60,000 nt of DNA from Symbiodinium natans (GCA_905221605.1 CAJNDS010001546.1:419001-479000); one strand, 5' to 3'; counted from the stretch's first letter, positions 1 to 10,509 are shown. Numbers and translations are program-made. The notes: generated by a model not told the origin, from the letters alone.

Positions 1-215
1 CGTCTGGTTTCCGAATCCCGGTTTCCCAATCCGCGCGTCCAGTTTCCGAATCCTGTTTTTTCGGTTTCCGACTCCGCGTTTGCAGTTTCCGAATCTTGGT
101 TTTTCGGTTTCCGAATCCTGCTTTCCGAATCCGCGCTCTCCAGTTCCCGAATTCGCGCGCCCAGTTTCCGAATCAATTTTCTAGTTTCCGAATCCGTGCG
201 CGACGGGTGTTTGCA
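1..215. repeat. degenerate tandem repeat, GTTTCCGAATCC unit
   Basis: A short unit (GTTTCCGAATCC plus a few variable bases, often CGCG) recurs about a dozen times with irregular spacing, starting at the window edge. The frames across it are Phe/Pro/Asn/Arg-rich and look like translated repeat, so no gene is called. The array probably continues to the left. Confidence 0.75.
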
Positions 216-399
216 GTCGGGCCTTGCCAGAACGCAGCATCTGACTTGCGCAGGTGCCTTGGCTTTCAGCAGAGCTGCGCTACGACCTGTCCAGCTCCTG
301 CCGATGCGGGGAGCAAACGGCACCGTTTGCTTGCCAGGCACTGGTGTGCTCAGAACCACATAAGCCAGTGTAATGTGCAACAACCGGCCGGCGTGGGGC

Positions 400-640
400 T
401 TTGCCCAAGGTACGCGGGTCGCAACGAACTAGTTGTGGCCGGCTGTCTTGGCCCGCGGCGTGCAGGTCGAAGCTAGTTGTGGCCGACCGGCTTTGCTTGC
501 GGCGTGCGGGTCGAAACTAGTTACGGCCGGCTGTCTTTGCCCGCGGCATGCGGGTCGAAACTAGTAGGGGCCGACCGTCTTTGCCCGCGGCGTGTGGGTC
601 GAAACGATTTGTGGTCGGGTCGAAACTGTGGGTGCCTGGT
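400..640. repeat. tandem repeat with GGTCGAAACTAGT core
   Basis: About five units of roughly 41-50 bp share the core GGTCGAAACTAGTTGTGGCCG followed by CTTTGCCCGCGGCGTG. Diverged single units recur at about 9390-9450, 9580-9640 and 9725-9775, so the family is dispersed as well as tandem. Open frames across it follow the repeat period and are not taken as genes. Confidence 0.75.
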
Positions 641-714
641 GAGGCCGCAATTTACGAATGGTGGCCCCGACCCGCGTGCCCATGCCGAAGCCACGGGCTT
701 TTGCATGCGTAAGC

Positions 715-775
715 AGGCATGCTAGGGCTGCTAGCTGCTGGTAGCTGCTAGCTGCTGCTAGCTGCTGGGGAGCGG
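715..775. repeat. GCTAGCTGCTG simple repeat
   Basis: The stretch is built from GCTAGCTGCTG and GCTGCTAGCTGCTGG units. It runs into GGGAGCGGTGAAACAACCGC, which has a diverged partner near 9690-9710 (GGGAACGGTGAAAGAGCAACCGC), so this belongs to a segment duplicated at 9.6-9.7 kb. Confidence 0.6.
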
Positions 776-780
776 TGAAA

Positions 781-1750
781 CAACCGCAGCGAAACCCTTG
801 ATCCCCAGACCTCACAGGAACCCCCAGGTCATCCAGGTGAGCAGTTCTGTAGTTTCTAGCCGAGTTTCATTGAAGTAGCAGACCTCCGAGCCACCTCAAA
901 GACCTTAGGCCTGGGGTCGTGCTTTGAAGGTCATCCCGAACTGAAGTGCGTGGAGGTTGGACTGTGATGGGGCGCTTCGCAAGACTCCTTGGCCTGATTA
1001 TCGGGCCCTGCAGGTGCAGCGTCTGAGAAAAGGACTTCTCATTCTCTTCGTGCAGCCGCTATGACGCAACAACAGGACCGACCTTCGGTATGCAGGCCAA
1101 GTCAGACTTGATGGAGTTGATGCGAGCGTAGGTCCAGAGTTGACATAATAATAAAGGTGGTCTTAAGGCGGTTGCCGCAGCAGCGAACCTCGCCCGGACC
1201 ATGTCACGGGTCAGCCCTCAAGGTGTTGGCGAAGGCTCCAGCGACAAAGAGCTTCAATTCAAAAGATCGTCTTCCTTATCTTCCTTGTTGTGATATCGTA
1301 AAGAAGTTTCCCTGGCTTACCTGAAACGACGGGTTTTGCGGATCCCCGCTGCCTGTGGGGCAAGCTTTGACAGGACGATCCCAAAAGCTGTGCCTGCAAT
1401 AGCACTGCGCAGTGCGAAAGAAGGACCAACATGAAAGGCATTGGAGAATGTTGAGCCGTTCCAGCGATTCGAAGCAGAAAAGTCTGGGGCTCAAAAGCCT
1501 GGGGCTCACGCTGAGCCACAATGCCTTTGACGTCGGTCTGGCAAAGGCCCGCGGCTACGAGGCCGGCTGTGCCTGCTGTTCCTGAAGAAGCAGGCACGGT
1601 TGCGGCCTTGCCCTGCTTGAGATAAGTCTTTAGGCCGTGATTCGCTGGGATTTGGAGCGCCCTTGGCTACCTGCGTCACCTCTGCCAAAGGAGCTGGACG
1701 CGCCTGTGCAGGTGTTTGCCGGAGGTGGACTGGCTACCAGGCCTCTGGAG
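781..1750. other. no recognisable gene
   Basis: Unique-looking sequence. The short open frames on the minus strand between 1259 and 1688 overlap each other in different frames and show no conserved motif. I see no convincing exon, RNA gene or repeat here. Confidence 0.4.
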
Positions 1751-1758
1751 CAGGCATT

Positions 1759-2151
1759 TTATTGCTGACTCTGCTCCGTCTCCCTAATCGGCTTCTTCTG
1801 ATGGTGACATCTCTTTCCACAACCGTGGCGAGTGTGCCACTGCGCCACCACACAGGAACACGCAACCCCGAGAGTCCCAACAGTCTCCAGACTCTCGACG
1901 ATCTGGGCTAGCTGCTCTGGCTCTTTGAATTGAGGGCGCCATTTCATATGTGCTTGGCCCGAGGGTGCTGAGCTGCCAGGGCTTGGAAAACCGCAGCCTC
2001 TTGGGGAGCTGGCTGCCCTGATGCCTTGCATTGCCTCGCTGAGACGTCGTTGGGTCCAGCTGACGACTCCTACAGACCGAAATGATGCTGCAGGAGGTGG
2101 GAGATCACCAAAAAGCAGCCTGTTCTCCCGTGCCGTTGCCGGGAAGTGCAA
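1759..2151 (-). CDS. coding-like fragment on minus strand, duplicated segment copy I
   Basis: An open minus frame of about 130 residues. Its middle (KWRPQFKEPEQLAQIVESLE and following) looks like a real amphipathic helical protein. The second copy near 6343-6693 has an extra G in the GAGGGGCGCC run around 6470-6480 that shifts the frame, so only this copy reads through. I do not recognise the protein. Because it lies in a segmental duplication with other minus-strand coding-like pieces, it is probably an exon of a larger minus-strand gene or gene relic. Start and ends are uncertain. Confidence 0.35.
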   Translation of the reverse strand: MHFPATARENRLLFGDLPPPAASFRSVGVVSWTQRRLSEAMQGIRAASSPRGCGFPSPGSSAPSGQAHMKWRPQFKEPEQLAQIVESLETVGTLGVACSCVVAQWHTRHGCGKRCHHQKKPIRETEQSQQ

Positions 2152-3187
2152 GCCATCGAGCTGAGGGTACCACTTTCCATCACTGCCAGCCGCGGGCTTT
2201 TGAAACTGGTACCCTCAAGTATGAAAAGCCTGATCTAGACTTTCCGTGGCTTTGGGTGTTTAAGCCTGAATCCATGCATGGGACTTGAGCCCGGTAAGCA
2301 AGCAGATAGCTTCAAGGTAACGCCAGCTCGCGGGGGATCGGCTATGGCCACGAAGACTTCGCTAGACATTCGTTGCAAAGCCTCCAGAAACGCATCCTGA
2401 TCGTGGGCTCGCCACTCCAAAGACCTGCAGTTGGACCCCCGCAAAGATTGCACAAAGATGCTCCGTATTATGGGGCCTGCTTCGGCAAATTAGGCGCGCA
2501 AACATCTTGATCCTGGAATCGAACGTCTCCGCAAGATCCGGCATCAATTTCCAAGATGTTGATGTGAACAAGTGCCTTTGAAGAAGGAGTTCGGCTACCA
2601 CTTCCCACTGTTTGAGACTCATGCTGCGTAGGACCAGCGCCGTAGCATGCGTCATGCTCTTGCGGCATCCTGGAGTAGACGCCCGTGCTGAAGTGCCGGT
2701 GTTCCTTCCGGTCAAGTGTGCCACTTTGTATCACTTTGTCGCAGGCTCTTCTACGGTGGACGCTCCATATTACGCGGGGGGACGTACTTGCTTTTTCATT
2801 TTCCAGTTCCTGCATTTCAGTCCGTCCATTAAGTAGGTCAACACGCAGACGGACCACCGGACCTTCTAACCTCAACCCCAAATCCTGTCTCATGTTGCGT
2901 TCGAGTAGGTTCTGCCCCACCTTAATTTGCAGAGATCCCTTGCAGCAGTGTTTCTGGCCCTGGTCATGTACATGCCTGCCAACCGATGCATCGAAAAGGA
3001 CACGGCTGGTAATGCTTGTTGCCGTCCGGGACGACTGCGTGTTGTGAAGAGTAGCATCACGGCTGCAGGGTTTGTGCGACGACGTGAGCCCCCCATCCCA
3101 CTGCAGAAGTGCGGCGGAGCTGTTTGTGTGGCATCAAGGATCTAAGCCTGTCTCTTTGGGCCAGTTCGGACAGAGCCAAGCAGCAAA
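1852..3187. repeat. segmental duplication, copy I
   Basis: From the AACACGCAACCCCGAGAGTC motif onward this segment matches 6392-7740 in the same order and orientation with only scattered substitutions. Indels include a longer pyrimidine stretch near 2790-2810 in copy I and about 20 bases near 3068 that are present only in the other copies. After about 3187 the copies diverge. The high similarity suggests a recent duplication. Confidence 0.85.
2362..2724 (-). pseudogene. minus-strand coding-like fragment (helical protein), copy I
   Basis: The minus frame contains a helix-rich stretch (RSMSLKQWEVV, then a Leu-rich run, then DSRIKMFARLICRS) that recurs at 6904-7266 with only a few residue changes. 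It has no recognised domain. The downstream minus frame 2235-2453 (including SLEWRAHDQDAFLEALQRM) also looks like protein and may be the next exon or the same one after a frameshift. Order on the minus strand is consistent with a gene running from about 8.9 kb down to 1.8 kb that was broken up by duplication. Confidence 0.35.
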
Positions 3188-3199
3188 TCATAACTTGGT

Positions 3200-3720
3200 T
3201 GAAAATCTTCCTTTGTCGGCAGTTGCCAGACGGGTCCGACGGGCTAGTGCTTCCTGCCAAGGTTGCCGATAAGTTTTTGGTTTTGTAAAGTAGTAGAGTC
3301 TGTGGCTGTTGACATGTGGCGAACACGGGAAGCTCGAGCCAAAACGACTGTCTTGGAGCCAAGCCCGGGCTCTGTTCTGCCACTCCCAGCGTCCAGAAAC
3401 TCCCGAACATCCCAAACCCACCTCGGATCGCCAAGCTGGCACATGAAGCCAGGCTCTCGTTCTCGTCTCTGAGCGGTGTGCTGGTGTGTTGGCCATGCCT
3501 GGGTGTGGCAAGGAGGCTTCGGGCCCCAGCACCAGCACCCAGAGCCATGTGCCCCAATCACCGAACCTGAAGAAGCCTGGTATGCACTTGGACTAAGGCC
3601 CTTAAGGCGGCCCGAAAGTTCTGCTCTTTTCTGAGTCAAAGTTCAGGCCCAGTGTCTGGTAAGGCCATGGACTGCCACGGCGCATGGGAATTGGGACTAA
3701 GCCCAGCAATGCTGGCGCCA
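3200..3720. other. no recognisable gene
   Basis: Several overlapping open frames occur on both strands (3057-3639) but none has conserved motifs or splice-consistent borders. They look like chance frames in GC-rich sequence. Confidence 0.35.
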
Positions 3721-3723
3721 GCC

Positions 3724-3900
3724 CGGCACTTCTTGCGGCTTGGGCTGGGGCTGGGGTCTCCCTATTGTGAGCACCGGAAAACGGGGCTTTGTTGAGGCGG
3801 CCGACCGTGAGAGGTTATTTGGGGTCACGCTTGCGGTTGGCCTCGGCACTTCTTGGGGCTTGGGCTGTGGCCGGGGCCTCCCTATTGTGAGCCAGGGGCG
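3724..3900. repeat. two-copy direct repeat, 120 bp apart
   Basis: GGCACTTCTTGCGGCTTGGGCTGGGG...CTCCCTATTGTGAGC at about 3724-3778 recurs at about 3844-3896 with few changes. The plus frame across it (3740-4033) therefore carries a repeated Gly-rich segment and is not counted as a gene. Confidence 0.7.
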
Positions 3901-4225
3901 GCTTGCAGTTGGAAGATGCGCCCGGGTAAAGTGCACCTTGGGCCGTGCCTACATGCGGCTGCGCACGGAGTCTGAAGACGGCCATCGGCCCAAGCCCAAG
4001 CGCGGACGTCCACCGCCGCTAGGGCTTGGCTAGGGATGCGGAACTTGCGGTGGCCTTTACCGCAACCCGCGGGAGCCTTCGACCCACGGAAGTCTGCGCG
4101 GCTGCGAGCAATTTCCCTCCGAAGATGAAACGTGTGGAAGATGGCTGGAGCCGAGCCCGGAGGGAAACAGAGACGAGGTCTGTGTGCCTTCCAAGCTCAC
4201 GGACCGCAAGGCCGACTCCGTGAAG

Positions 4226-4463
4226 ACGCAATCCGGGCACGGTTTTCAATGCGGAGCACTTCATCTTGGGCCACTACCGCTCCTATCGCTTCCGCAAGCC
4301 GCCTCAGATGCCGGAGAACTCCGAGGTTGCTTCCTTGACAGGATGCACTCCAGGCTGCAGCTGCCTTTCAAAAACAGGCTGCATACTGGGCACCTACCTC
4401 AACTCTATGGCACAGCTTCCGCAATTCGAGCCCAGGGCGATTCGTGCGATCTCCAGATCATGA
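4226..4463 (+). CDS. possible exon, unrecognised protein
   Basis: A plus frame opens just after an in-frame stop at an AAG that could be a splice acceptor. It reads a plausible protein stretch (TVFNAEHFILGHYRSYRFRK then PPQMPENSE) before a Cys-rich tail and a stop. Codon choice looks ordinary. I do not recognise it. The adjacent 4458-4613 repeat overlaps its end, so the last residues may not be genuine. Confidence 0.25.
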
Positions 4464-4613
4464 GCATGAGCTGGCCGCTGCCCGGGTTTGAGACCCAACC
4501 CTAGAGCATCATGAGCATCAGCTGGGAGCTGGCCCGAGTTTGAGACCGCAACCCCCGAGCATCAGGAGCATCAGCTGGCCGCTGCCCGGGTTTGAGACCC
4601 CAACCCCCGAGCA
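4458..4613. repeat. three tandem units of about 50 bp
   Basis: Three near-identical units read GAGCATCAGCTGGCCGCTGCCCGGGTTTGAGACCCCAACCC with minor changes. The middle unit differs at the GGGAGCTGGCCCGA step. Confidence 0.8.
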
Positions 4614-4764
4614 TCGTAGCCGCCGAGAACAGTGGGGCGTTACTGCGAAGGTCGTGAACCGTGCCTCTGTCGGCAATGCGCGGCTCCGACTGGCTTGTGG
4701 CTCGGGCGAACGGCAGCTGGAGGCTGCCTTTACCGGTGGAGCTCTTTGCACCGAAACAGGCCAT

Positions 4765-5112
4765 CTACCTGTGGAGTGGGTCGCTCAGTACATGCCGGGT
4801 CCAAGGCCCGGCGCCTCCCAGAGCTCTGAGAGCACGGATGGCGACGGCTCCGACCAAGGCCTTGTCCAGTGCATGTTTCTCCACTTTGGAGCCCCGCAAA
4901 AATCTCTTGGCCATCTCCAGCTGGGGCGAAGTCGACTTTTTGCGGGACCGGCAGCCGGCCACGAAGTAGCGGCCCTGCACCGGGAGGCCGTAGTTGTAGG
5001 TCCCGTAACGCAACAGGAGCAGAAGCAGAACATCTTTCCCGGAGGGCCCGGGTGCGTGCAGGTACAGAAGCTCACACAGCCTCTCCACCGCTTGGATGAC
5101 ATACGAATTCAC
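4765..5112 (-). CDS. candidate exon on minus strand, unrecognised
   Basis: The minus frame gives a protein-like sequence: an amphipathic start (AVERLCELLYLHAPGPSGKD), a Leu-rich run, then RYGTYNYGLPVQGRYFV and a basic segment (RSRKKSTSPQLEMAKRFLRG). The plus strand carries an even longer open frame (4540-5424), but its translation is less protein-like and I regard it as the shadow. A likely acceptor on the minus strand is near 5085-5090. No domain recognised. Confidence 0.4.
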   Translation of the reverse strand: MNSYVIQAVERLCELLYLHAPGPSGKDVLLLLLLRYGTYNYGLPVQGRYFVAGCRSRKKSTSPQLEMAKRFLRGSKVEKHALDKALVGAVAIRALRALGGAGPWTRHVLSDPLHR

Positions 5113-5604
5113 AAGGCAATCCCTCTCTCAGCACAGGACTCCGGAAGTCAAGGTGAAAGGTTTCTCAGCGGCCACTGGCAGCAGGTCGATGTGTTAGACG
5201 ATGCAGGCATATCAGGCCGGTGCACTCGTATTCACCAAGATTCGGTTGTCCCATCTGCAGTTTCGGCTTCAGCCTCCTGTGAGCGTTCGGATTTTGGTCC
5301 TCTGCTTGCAGCAGCAGTCGGGAAGAGGCACTCGAGAAGAGGACTTCCACCCGCACAGCGAACTCCTGGCGCCCCGAGTGAAGGGGAGGTGGGAAGTTCG
5401 GCTGCGAGCGTCTCCTACCTGTAGACCATTCTTAGAGTGAGGGCTGCTGCAGGTAGAAAAGCCTAGATTGCCATCAGCTGGCTGAAAGCGGAGAAGTGGC
5501 GTCCAGATCCGCTTTTGAGAGTGGATCATGCTTTGACGCAGCCTTATTCATCACTTCGAACGCAGAGGCACTATTGGACACCAATTAAAACACTATTCCA
5601 GTTT

Positions 5605-5800
5605 CAGCGGTTTGTAAAGGGCTGATGCACATAATGCCATTGGGCTGCCGCTTTGGCACAGCGAAACTCCAGTATTCCGTGACTTGACCTGACTGGTTTG
5701 TAAAACCAGGGCTGATGCACATAATGCCATTGCCAGGGCTGCTTTGGCACAGCGTGCGAAACAGTATGTTTCCGTGACTTGACCTGACTGAGGTTTGGCA
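5605..5800. repeat. two-copy tandem repeat of about 90 bp
   Basis: GGCTGATGCACATAATGCCATTG ... GGCACAGCG ... CCGTGACTTGACCTGACTG occurs twice head to tail, at about 5620-5697 and 5708-5792. The second copy has small insertions (TGCG, GT). Confidence 0.8.
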
Positions 5801-5809
5801 TCTGACTGG

Positions 5810-6390
5810 TGGCTTAGCGTGACGCATGACTCCCAGCAGATGAGCTTCAAGTGAGATGGGTTGATGAGCACCTATGGCCGGCCTAGAAGGGCGAACTGAG
5901 TTGGTGAGGGATTCGGTGCCTCCTGGTTCCTCTTCCACCTTCATTTCGAGAACAGCAGTGGGCAGCATAGAAGGATTCCAGGCAAGGAAATCAGTGGTGC
6001 AGAAAGCAGTTCTACGGCGCTGGGCGCAGGATGCGGACAGGGATCTGGACAGTGCCCTCCTGAGAGGGTGCTGAGAGGGTGTTGTGCACGCTCAACTCCA
6101 TCAGATCCATAATGGAAGAACCAGAGCTGGGTGAGCGACCCAAGATGTTTGGGCGACGCCGGTCTCGCACGGCTCTCCGTTGCCATGCTGTATCTTCATA
6201 GCCTCTTCATAGCCCTGCCCATGGAAGCTACATGCTGTTCAGACGGGCCATTTTGTTGGCCCCTCATCACCCATCATCACGACAATTTTCGGCATGTCGG
6301 GCTCATTTGGGTCAGTGCCAAACCCTCAAATGGGGGTTGATCTCAAGGATGGAGCCAAGCAAGGACGGATTTGACGCCTGTTCCATATGT
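5810..6390. other. no recognisable gene
   Basis: Sequence between the 90-bp repeat and the second segmental duplication. The open frames are short and conflict between strands. It includes GAGAGGGTGCTGAGAGGGTGTTG, a short local duplication at 6061-6085. Confidence 0.35.
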
Positions 6391-6391
6391 G

Positions 6392-7740
6392 CAGAGGAAC
6401 ACGCAACCCCGAGAGTCCCAACAGTCTCCAGACTCTCGACGATCTGGGCTAGCTGCTCTGGCTCTTTGAATTGAGGGGCGCCATTTCATATGTGCTTGGC
6501 CCGAGGGTGCTGAGCTGCCAGGGCTTGGAAAACCGCAGCCTCTTGGGGAGCTGGCTGCCCTGATGCCTTGCATTGCCTCGCTGAGACGTCGTTGGGTCCA
6601 GCTGACGACTCCTACAGACCGAAATGATGCTGCAGGAGGTGGGAGATCACCAAAAAGCAGCCTGTTCTCCCGTGCCGTTGCCGGGAAGTGCAAGCCATCG
6701 AGCTGAGGGCACCACTTTCCGTCACTGCCAGCCGCGGGCTTTTGAAACTGGTACCCTCAAGTATGAAAAGCCTGATCTAGACTTTCCGTGGCTTTGGGTG
6801 TTTAAGCCTGAATCCATGCATGGGACTTGAGCCCGGTAAGCAAGCAGATAGCTTCAAGGTAACGCCAGCTCGCGGGGGATCGGCTATGGCCGCGAAGACT
6901 TCGCTAGACATTCGTTGCAAAGCCTCCAGAAACGCATCCTGATCGTGGGCTCGCCACTCCAAAGACCTGCAGTTGGACCCCCGCAAAGATTGCACAAAGA
7001 TGCTCCGAATTATGGGGCCTGCTTCGGCAAATTAGGCGCGCAAACATCTTGATCCTGGAATCGAACGTCTCCGCAAGATCCGGCATCAATTTCCAAGATG
7101 TTGATGTGAACAAGTGCCTTTGAAGAAGGAGTTCGGTTACCACTTCCCACTGTTTGAGACTCATGCTGCGTAGGACCAGCGCCGTAGCATGCGTCATGCT
7201 CTTGCGGCATCCTGGAGTAGACACCCGTGCTGAAGTGCCGGTGTTCCTTCCGGTCAAGTGTGCCACTTTGTATCACTTTGTCGCAGGCTCTTCTACGGTG
7301 GACGCTCCATATTACGCGGGGGGACGTACTTGCCTTTTCCTGCATTTCAGTCCGTCCATTAAGTAAGTCAGCACGCAGACAGACCACCGGACCTTCCAAC
7401 CTCAACTCCAAAGCCTATCTCATGTTGCGGTCGAGTAGGTTCTGCCCCACCTTAATTTGCAGAGATCCCTTGCAGCAGTGCTTTTGGCCCTGGTCATGTA
7501 CATGCCTGCCAACCGATGCATCAAAAAGGACACGGCTGGTGATGCTTGTTGCCGGCTGGGACGACTGCGTGTTGTGAAGAGTAGCATCACGGCTGCAGAT
7601 GTCGGATGGAGAGCAGAAGGGTTTGTGCGACGACGTGAGCCCCCCATCCCACTGCAGAAGTGCGGCGGAGCTGTTTCTGTGGCATCAAGGCCGAATCTAA
7701 GCTTGTCTCTCTTGGCCAGTTTGGACAGAGCCAAGCAGCA
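6392..7740. repeat. segmental duplication, copy II
   Basis: Matches 1852-3187 in order and orientation. From 7138 it is also the first unit of an 827-bp tandem duplication whose second unit starts at about 7965. Sequence differences between copies are mostly single bases. Confidence 0.85.
6904..7266 (-). pseudogene. minus-strand coding-like fragment, copy II
   Basis: Same frame and almost the same protein as 2362-2724 (helical stretch around RSMSLKQWEVVTELLLQRH). The few base differences from copy I mostly change residues (for example A to V, A to T, T to S), so they show no sign of purifying selection between the copies. A second frame on the same strand (7010-7411) overlaps it, and only one of the two can be real. 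Confidence 0.35.
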
Positions 7741-7964
7741 AGGATGGCCGCGTTTGACCACGTATATGCTTCTCCAGAAGCTCTGCAAGCCCAAGATTAT
7801 CGCATTTGAGGCGGTCGCCGGATGTAAACTTGAAGAGACCGGGAAGTTCAACAGGAACTGAATCAAAAACCGCGTGTTTTCTCAGAAAATGTTGTGCAGA
7901 GGGGCGCCTAAACTGTGTTGAAGTAAACACTTGATAGCCAAGCCAACGTAGGATTCTGAAGTTT
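7138..7964. repeat. tandem duplication, unit 1 (827 bp)
   Basis: Begins at ACCACTTCCCACTGTTTGAG and ends with AGCCAAGCCAACGTAGGATTCTGAAGTTTTG, immediately before the same start motif recurs. Compared with unit 2 it lacks about 105 bp just before the AGCCAAGCCAACG end motif. Confidence 0.9.
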
Positions 7965-8897
7965 TGCCACTTCCCACTGTTTGAGACTCATGCTGCGTAG
8001 GACCAGCGCCGTAGCATGCGTCATGCTCTTGCGGCATCCTGGAGTAGACACCCGTGCTGAAGTGCCGGTGTTCCTTCCGGTCAAGTGTGCCACTTTGTAT
8101 CACTTTGTCGCAGGCTCTTCTACGGTGGACGCTCCATATTACGCGGGGGGACGTACTTGCCTTTTCCTGCATGTCAGTCCGTCCATTAAGTAAGTCAGCA
8201 CGCAGACAGACCACCGGACCTTCCAACCTCAACTCCAAAGCCTATCTCATGTTGCGGTCGAGTAGGTTCTGCCCCACCTTAATTTGCAGAGATCCCTTGC
8301 AGCAGTGCTTTTGGCCCTGGTCATGTACATGCCTGCCAACCGATGCATCAAAAAGGACACGGCTGGTGATGCTTGTTGCCGGCTGGGACGACTGCGTGTT
8401 GTGAAGAGTAGCATCACGGCTGCAGATGTCGGATGGAGAGCAGAAGGGTTTGTGCGACGACGTGAGCCCCCCATCCCACTGCAGAAGTGCGGCGGAGCTG
8501 TTTCTGTGGCATCAAGGCCGAATCTAAGCTTGTCTCTCTTGGCCAGTTTGGACAGAGCCAAGCAGCAAGGATGGCCGCGTTTGACCACGTATATGCTTCT
8601 CCAGAAGCTCTGCAAGCCCAAGATTATCGCATTTGAGGCGGTCGCCGGATGTAAACCTGAAGAGACCGGGAAGTTCAGCAGGAACTGAATCAAAAACCGC
8701 GCGTTTGCTCAGAAAATGTTGTGCAGAGGGGAACCCAAACTGTGTTGAATTAAACACTTGATACAACAGTCCAACAGCAACAATGGACTCTGTTCGCGTC
8801 GCCGTGGCCTGACCCACCACCGATTCGGGAAGGCTTCGAAACATCATCTGTGCGGCCTTGGACTCCAGCCAAGCCAACGTAGGATTCTGAAGTTTTG
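7965..8897. repeat. tandem duplication, unit 2 (933 bp)
   Basis: Near-identical to 7138-7964 over its first ~790 bp, then carries an extra stretch (about 8765-8868), and ends on the same GCCAAGCCAACGTAGGATTCTGAAGTTTTG motif. The extra stretch is in frame with the minus-strand coding-like segment 8524-8937, so unit 2 is likely the more complete form. Confidence 0.9.
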
Positions 8898-8937
8898 CAA
8901 GTTTGGCCGGGTCTGGCCTCGTTGCTGAGGGTTTCAT
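8524..8937 (-). CDS. candidate minus-strand exon, unrecognised helical protein
   Basis: An open minus frame of about 137 residues with a convincing helical composition (KLAKLQNPTLAWLESKAAQM, MFRSLPESVVGQ, then FDSVPAELPGLFRFTSGD). The FDSV-ELPGLF-FTSG part occurs three times in the window on the minus strand: here, at 7697-7930, and diverged at 9659-10039. The family is unknown to me. It is probably the 5'-most preserved piece of the same minus-strand gene or relic whose other pieces lie at 6.9-7.3 and 1.8-2.7 kb. Confidence 0.4.
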   Translation of the reverse strand: MKPSATRPDPAKLAKLQNPTLAWLESKAAQMMFRSLPESVVGQATATRTESIVAVGLLYQVFNSTQFGFPSAQHFLSKRAVFDSVPAELPGLFRFTSGDRLKCDNLGLAELLEKHIRGQTRPSLLLGSVQTGQERQA

Positions 8938-8939
8938 TG

Positions 8940-9390
8940 CTGGTGTGACCTGTAGTGTAGTATCCCCACGAGGCCGGACCTTGCGGACAAATCTTGGAAC
9001 ATCAGATATGGGTGCGGCTCAAAAGTCTAGGTATGTAACTGGCTCCCGGGCGTCTTTCCGCGACATAGGGTTTGTAACAAAGCCGTTCTGCTTGCGACAA
9101 GCAGCGTCCGCGACAAACCTCCGCGACAAGCCTCCGCGACAAGCCTTTGCGACAGGCCCCTTCTTGGAACTGCAACCTTCGACGACGAAGGCATTGAGAC
9201 AGCGCGCGAAACAGCCGCGACAAACCCTGCGACATACGTATGAAACAAGTGGGCACGACATACGTATGTAACACAGGCGGGGGTCGGGACACCGCGACAT
9301 ACACCTATTTAGAGCCAGAGCCATATCTATTATACAGCCAGTCCCAGGCCCCAACCGCGGGGCATCTAGCTGTGTGTTAGAATCCTAGAA
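8940..9390. other. no gene; short CGCGACAAGCC repeats
   Basis: Contains a local CCGCGACAAGCCT/CGCGACAAACC repeat at 9100-9160 and ACATACGTATG/ACATACACC motifs to 9305. The frames on both strands across it follow these short repeats. Confidence 0.45.
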
Positions 9391-9824
9391 GCTGCTTTGC
9401 CCGCGGCGTGCGGTAAGTCGAAACTAGTTGTGGCCAACTGGCTTTGCGTGGTCGAGTCTGTGCTCCTTATGCCAGCCTTGGCCTTCAAGAGCTCCAGAAT
9501 GCCGTTGACCTTTGAGGCACTCCTCTGGCCCTGGAACTGCAACCTGCCCTGCGACTTATGTGCAACTGGCTCCGGCCGGGTTTTCCCGCGGCCTGCAATT
9601 CGAAGCTAGTTGCGGGCGGCTGGCCGTCATGTACGAAGGCTGCCACTCTGCAGGCATACTAGGGCTGCGAGCGGCTGGGGATGCTGGGGAACGGTGAAAG
9701 AGCAACCGCGGCATGGCCTGTGCCTGAAAATCCCCGGCTGGCTTTGCCAACGGCGTGCAGGTCGCAACTAGAGTAACTAGAGTTTTCCAATGGTGCATTA
9801 CCCCGCTTCGGAATGGCGGCGCGA

Positions 9825-9950
9825 GCCCATTTGAGGCCGACACCAGATGTAAACTTGAAGAGACCGGGAAGTTCAGGAGCAACTGAATCAAATACCCGCA
9901 TGTTTTTCCAGAAAATGATGTGCAAAGGGGCGTTTAAATTGTGAGCATTC
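9825..9950. repeat. diverged third copy of a duplicated segment
   Basis: GATGTAAACTTGAAGAGACCGGGAAGTTCA ... GAACTGAATCAAA ... CAGAAAATG.TGTGCA..GGGGC is shared with 7823-7915 and 8650-8742. This copy is clearly older, with several indels. Confidence 0.75.
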
Positions 9951-10315
9951 CCATCGCACACGCAGAGCTTTCCCCAGATGTTGGTTTCCTGGCACCTCAT
10001 CTCGCACGAATTCGGAAAGTGCGGTTTGCAGGTGGGCATGGAACAGTCATGGAATACTCATCTTTGAGCCGCTTCCACCTTCCCCTTGCCGCAGAGCGCC
10101 CGAGCACGGGCTACAACAGCTGTGCTGGACCACTCCAGCAGCCATGAACGATATGTAGAGGAGCGCAGCGCGCGACTCTGGGTCCCCGTTCCATGTATTC
10201 GTAGCCCTTCTCTCAAGTTCCAGCCACGTCAAGTTTGAAATAGTCACATTCCTCTATATCCATCATTGTTGCTCCTTCTACCCAATCCTGAGCACGCTGG
10301 ACTATTTCTTTGCGA

Positions 10316-10500
10316 CCCATGCTGCATCTAGTAATCTAGGGCCAGCGCCATAGCATGCTTTCTCTTGCGGCGTCCTGGAGCAGAGCCACGTGCTGAAGTT
10401 CCGATGTTCTTTCAGGTTATTATAAGTGTGTCATTTTGTCGCAGACTCTTCTACAGTGGAACACTCCACAATATTCAGATGCACATAATTGCCCCCGGCC
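10316..10500. repeat. diverged fourth copy of the 2.6/7.1/8.0 kb segment
   Basis: CATGCTGC...AGCGCC.TAGCATGC...CTCTTGCGGC.TCCTGGAG.AGA and the following TTGTCGCAG.CTCTTCTAC.GTGGA stretch align with 2628-2760, but with many substitutions and small insertions. It marks an older round of the same duplication process. Confidence 0.7.
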
Positions 10501-10509
10501 GTCCATTCT

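Noticed and set aside
4540-5424. 295-codon plus-strand open frame, among the longest in the window
   Set aside because: It begins inside a 50-bp tandem repeat, its translation is not protein-like, and the minus strand of the same bases reads better. Probably a shadow of the minus-strand exon at 4765-5112.
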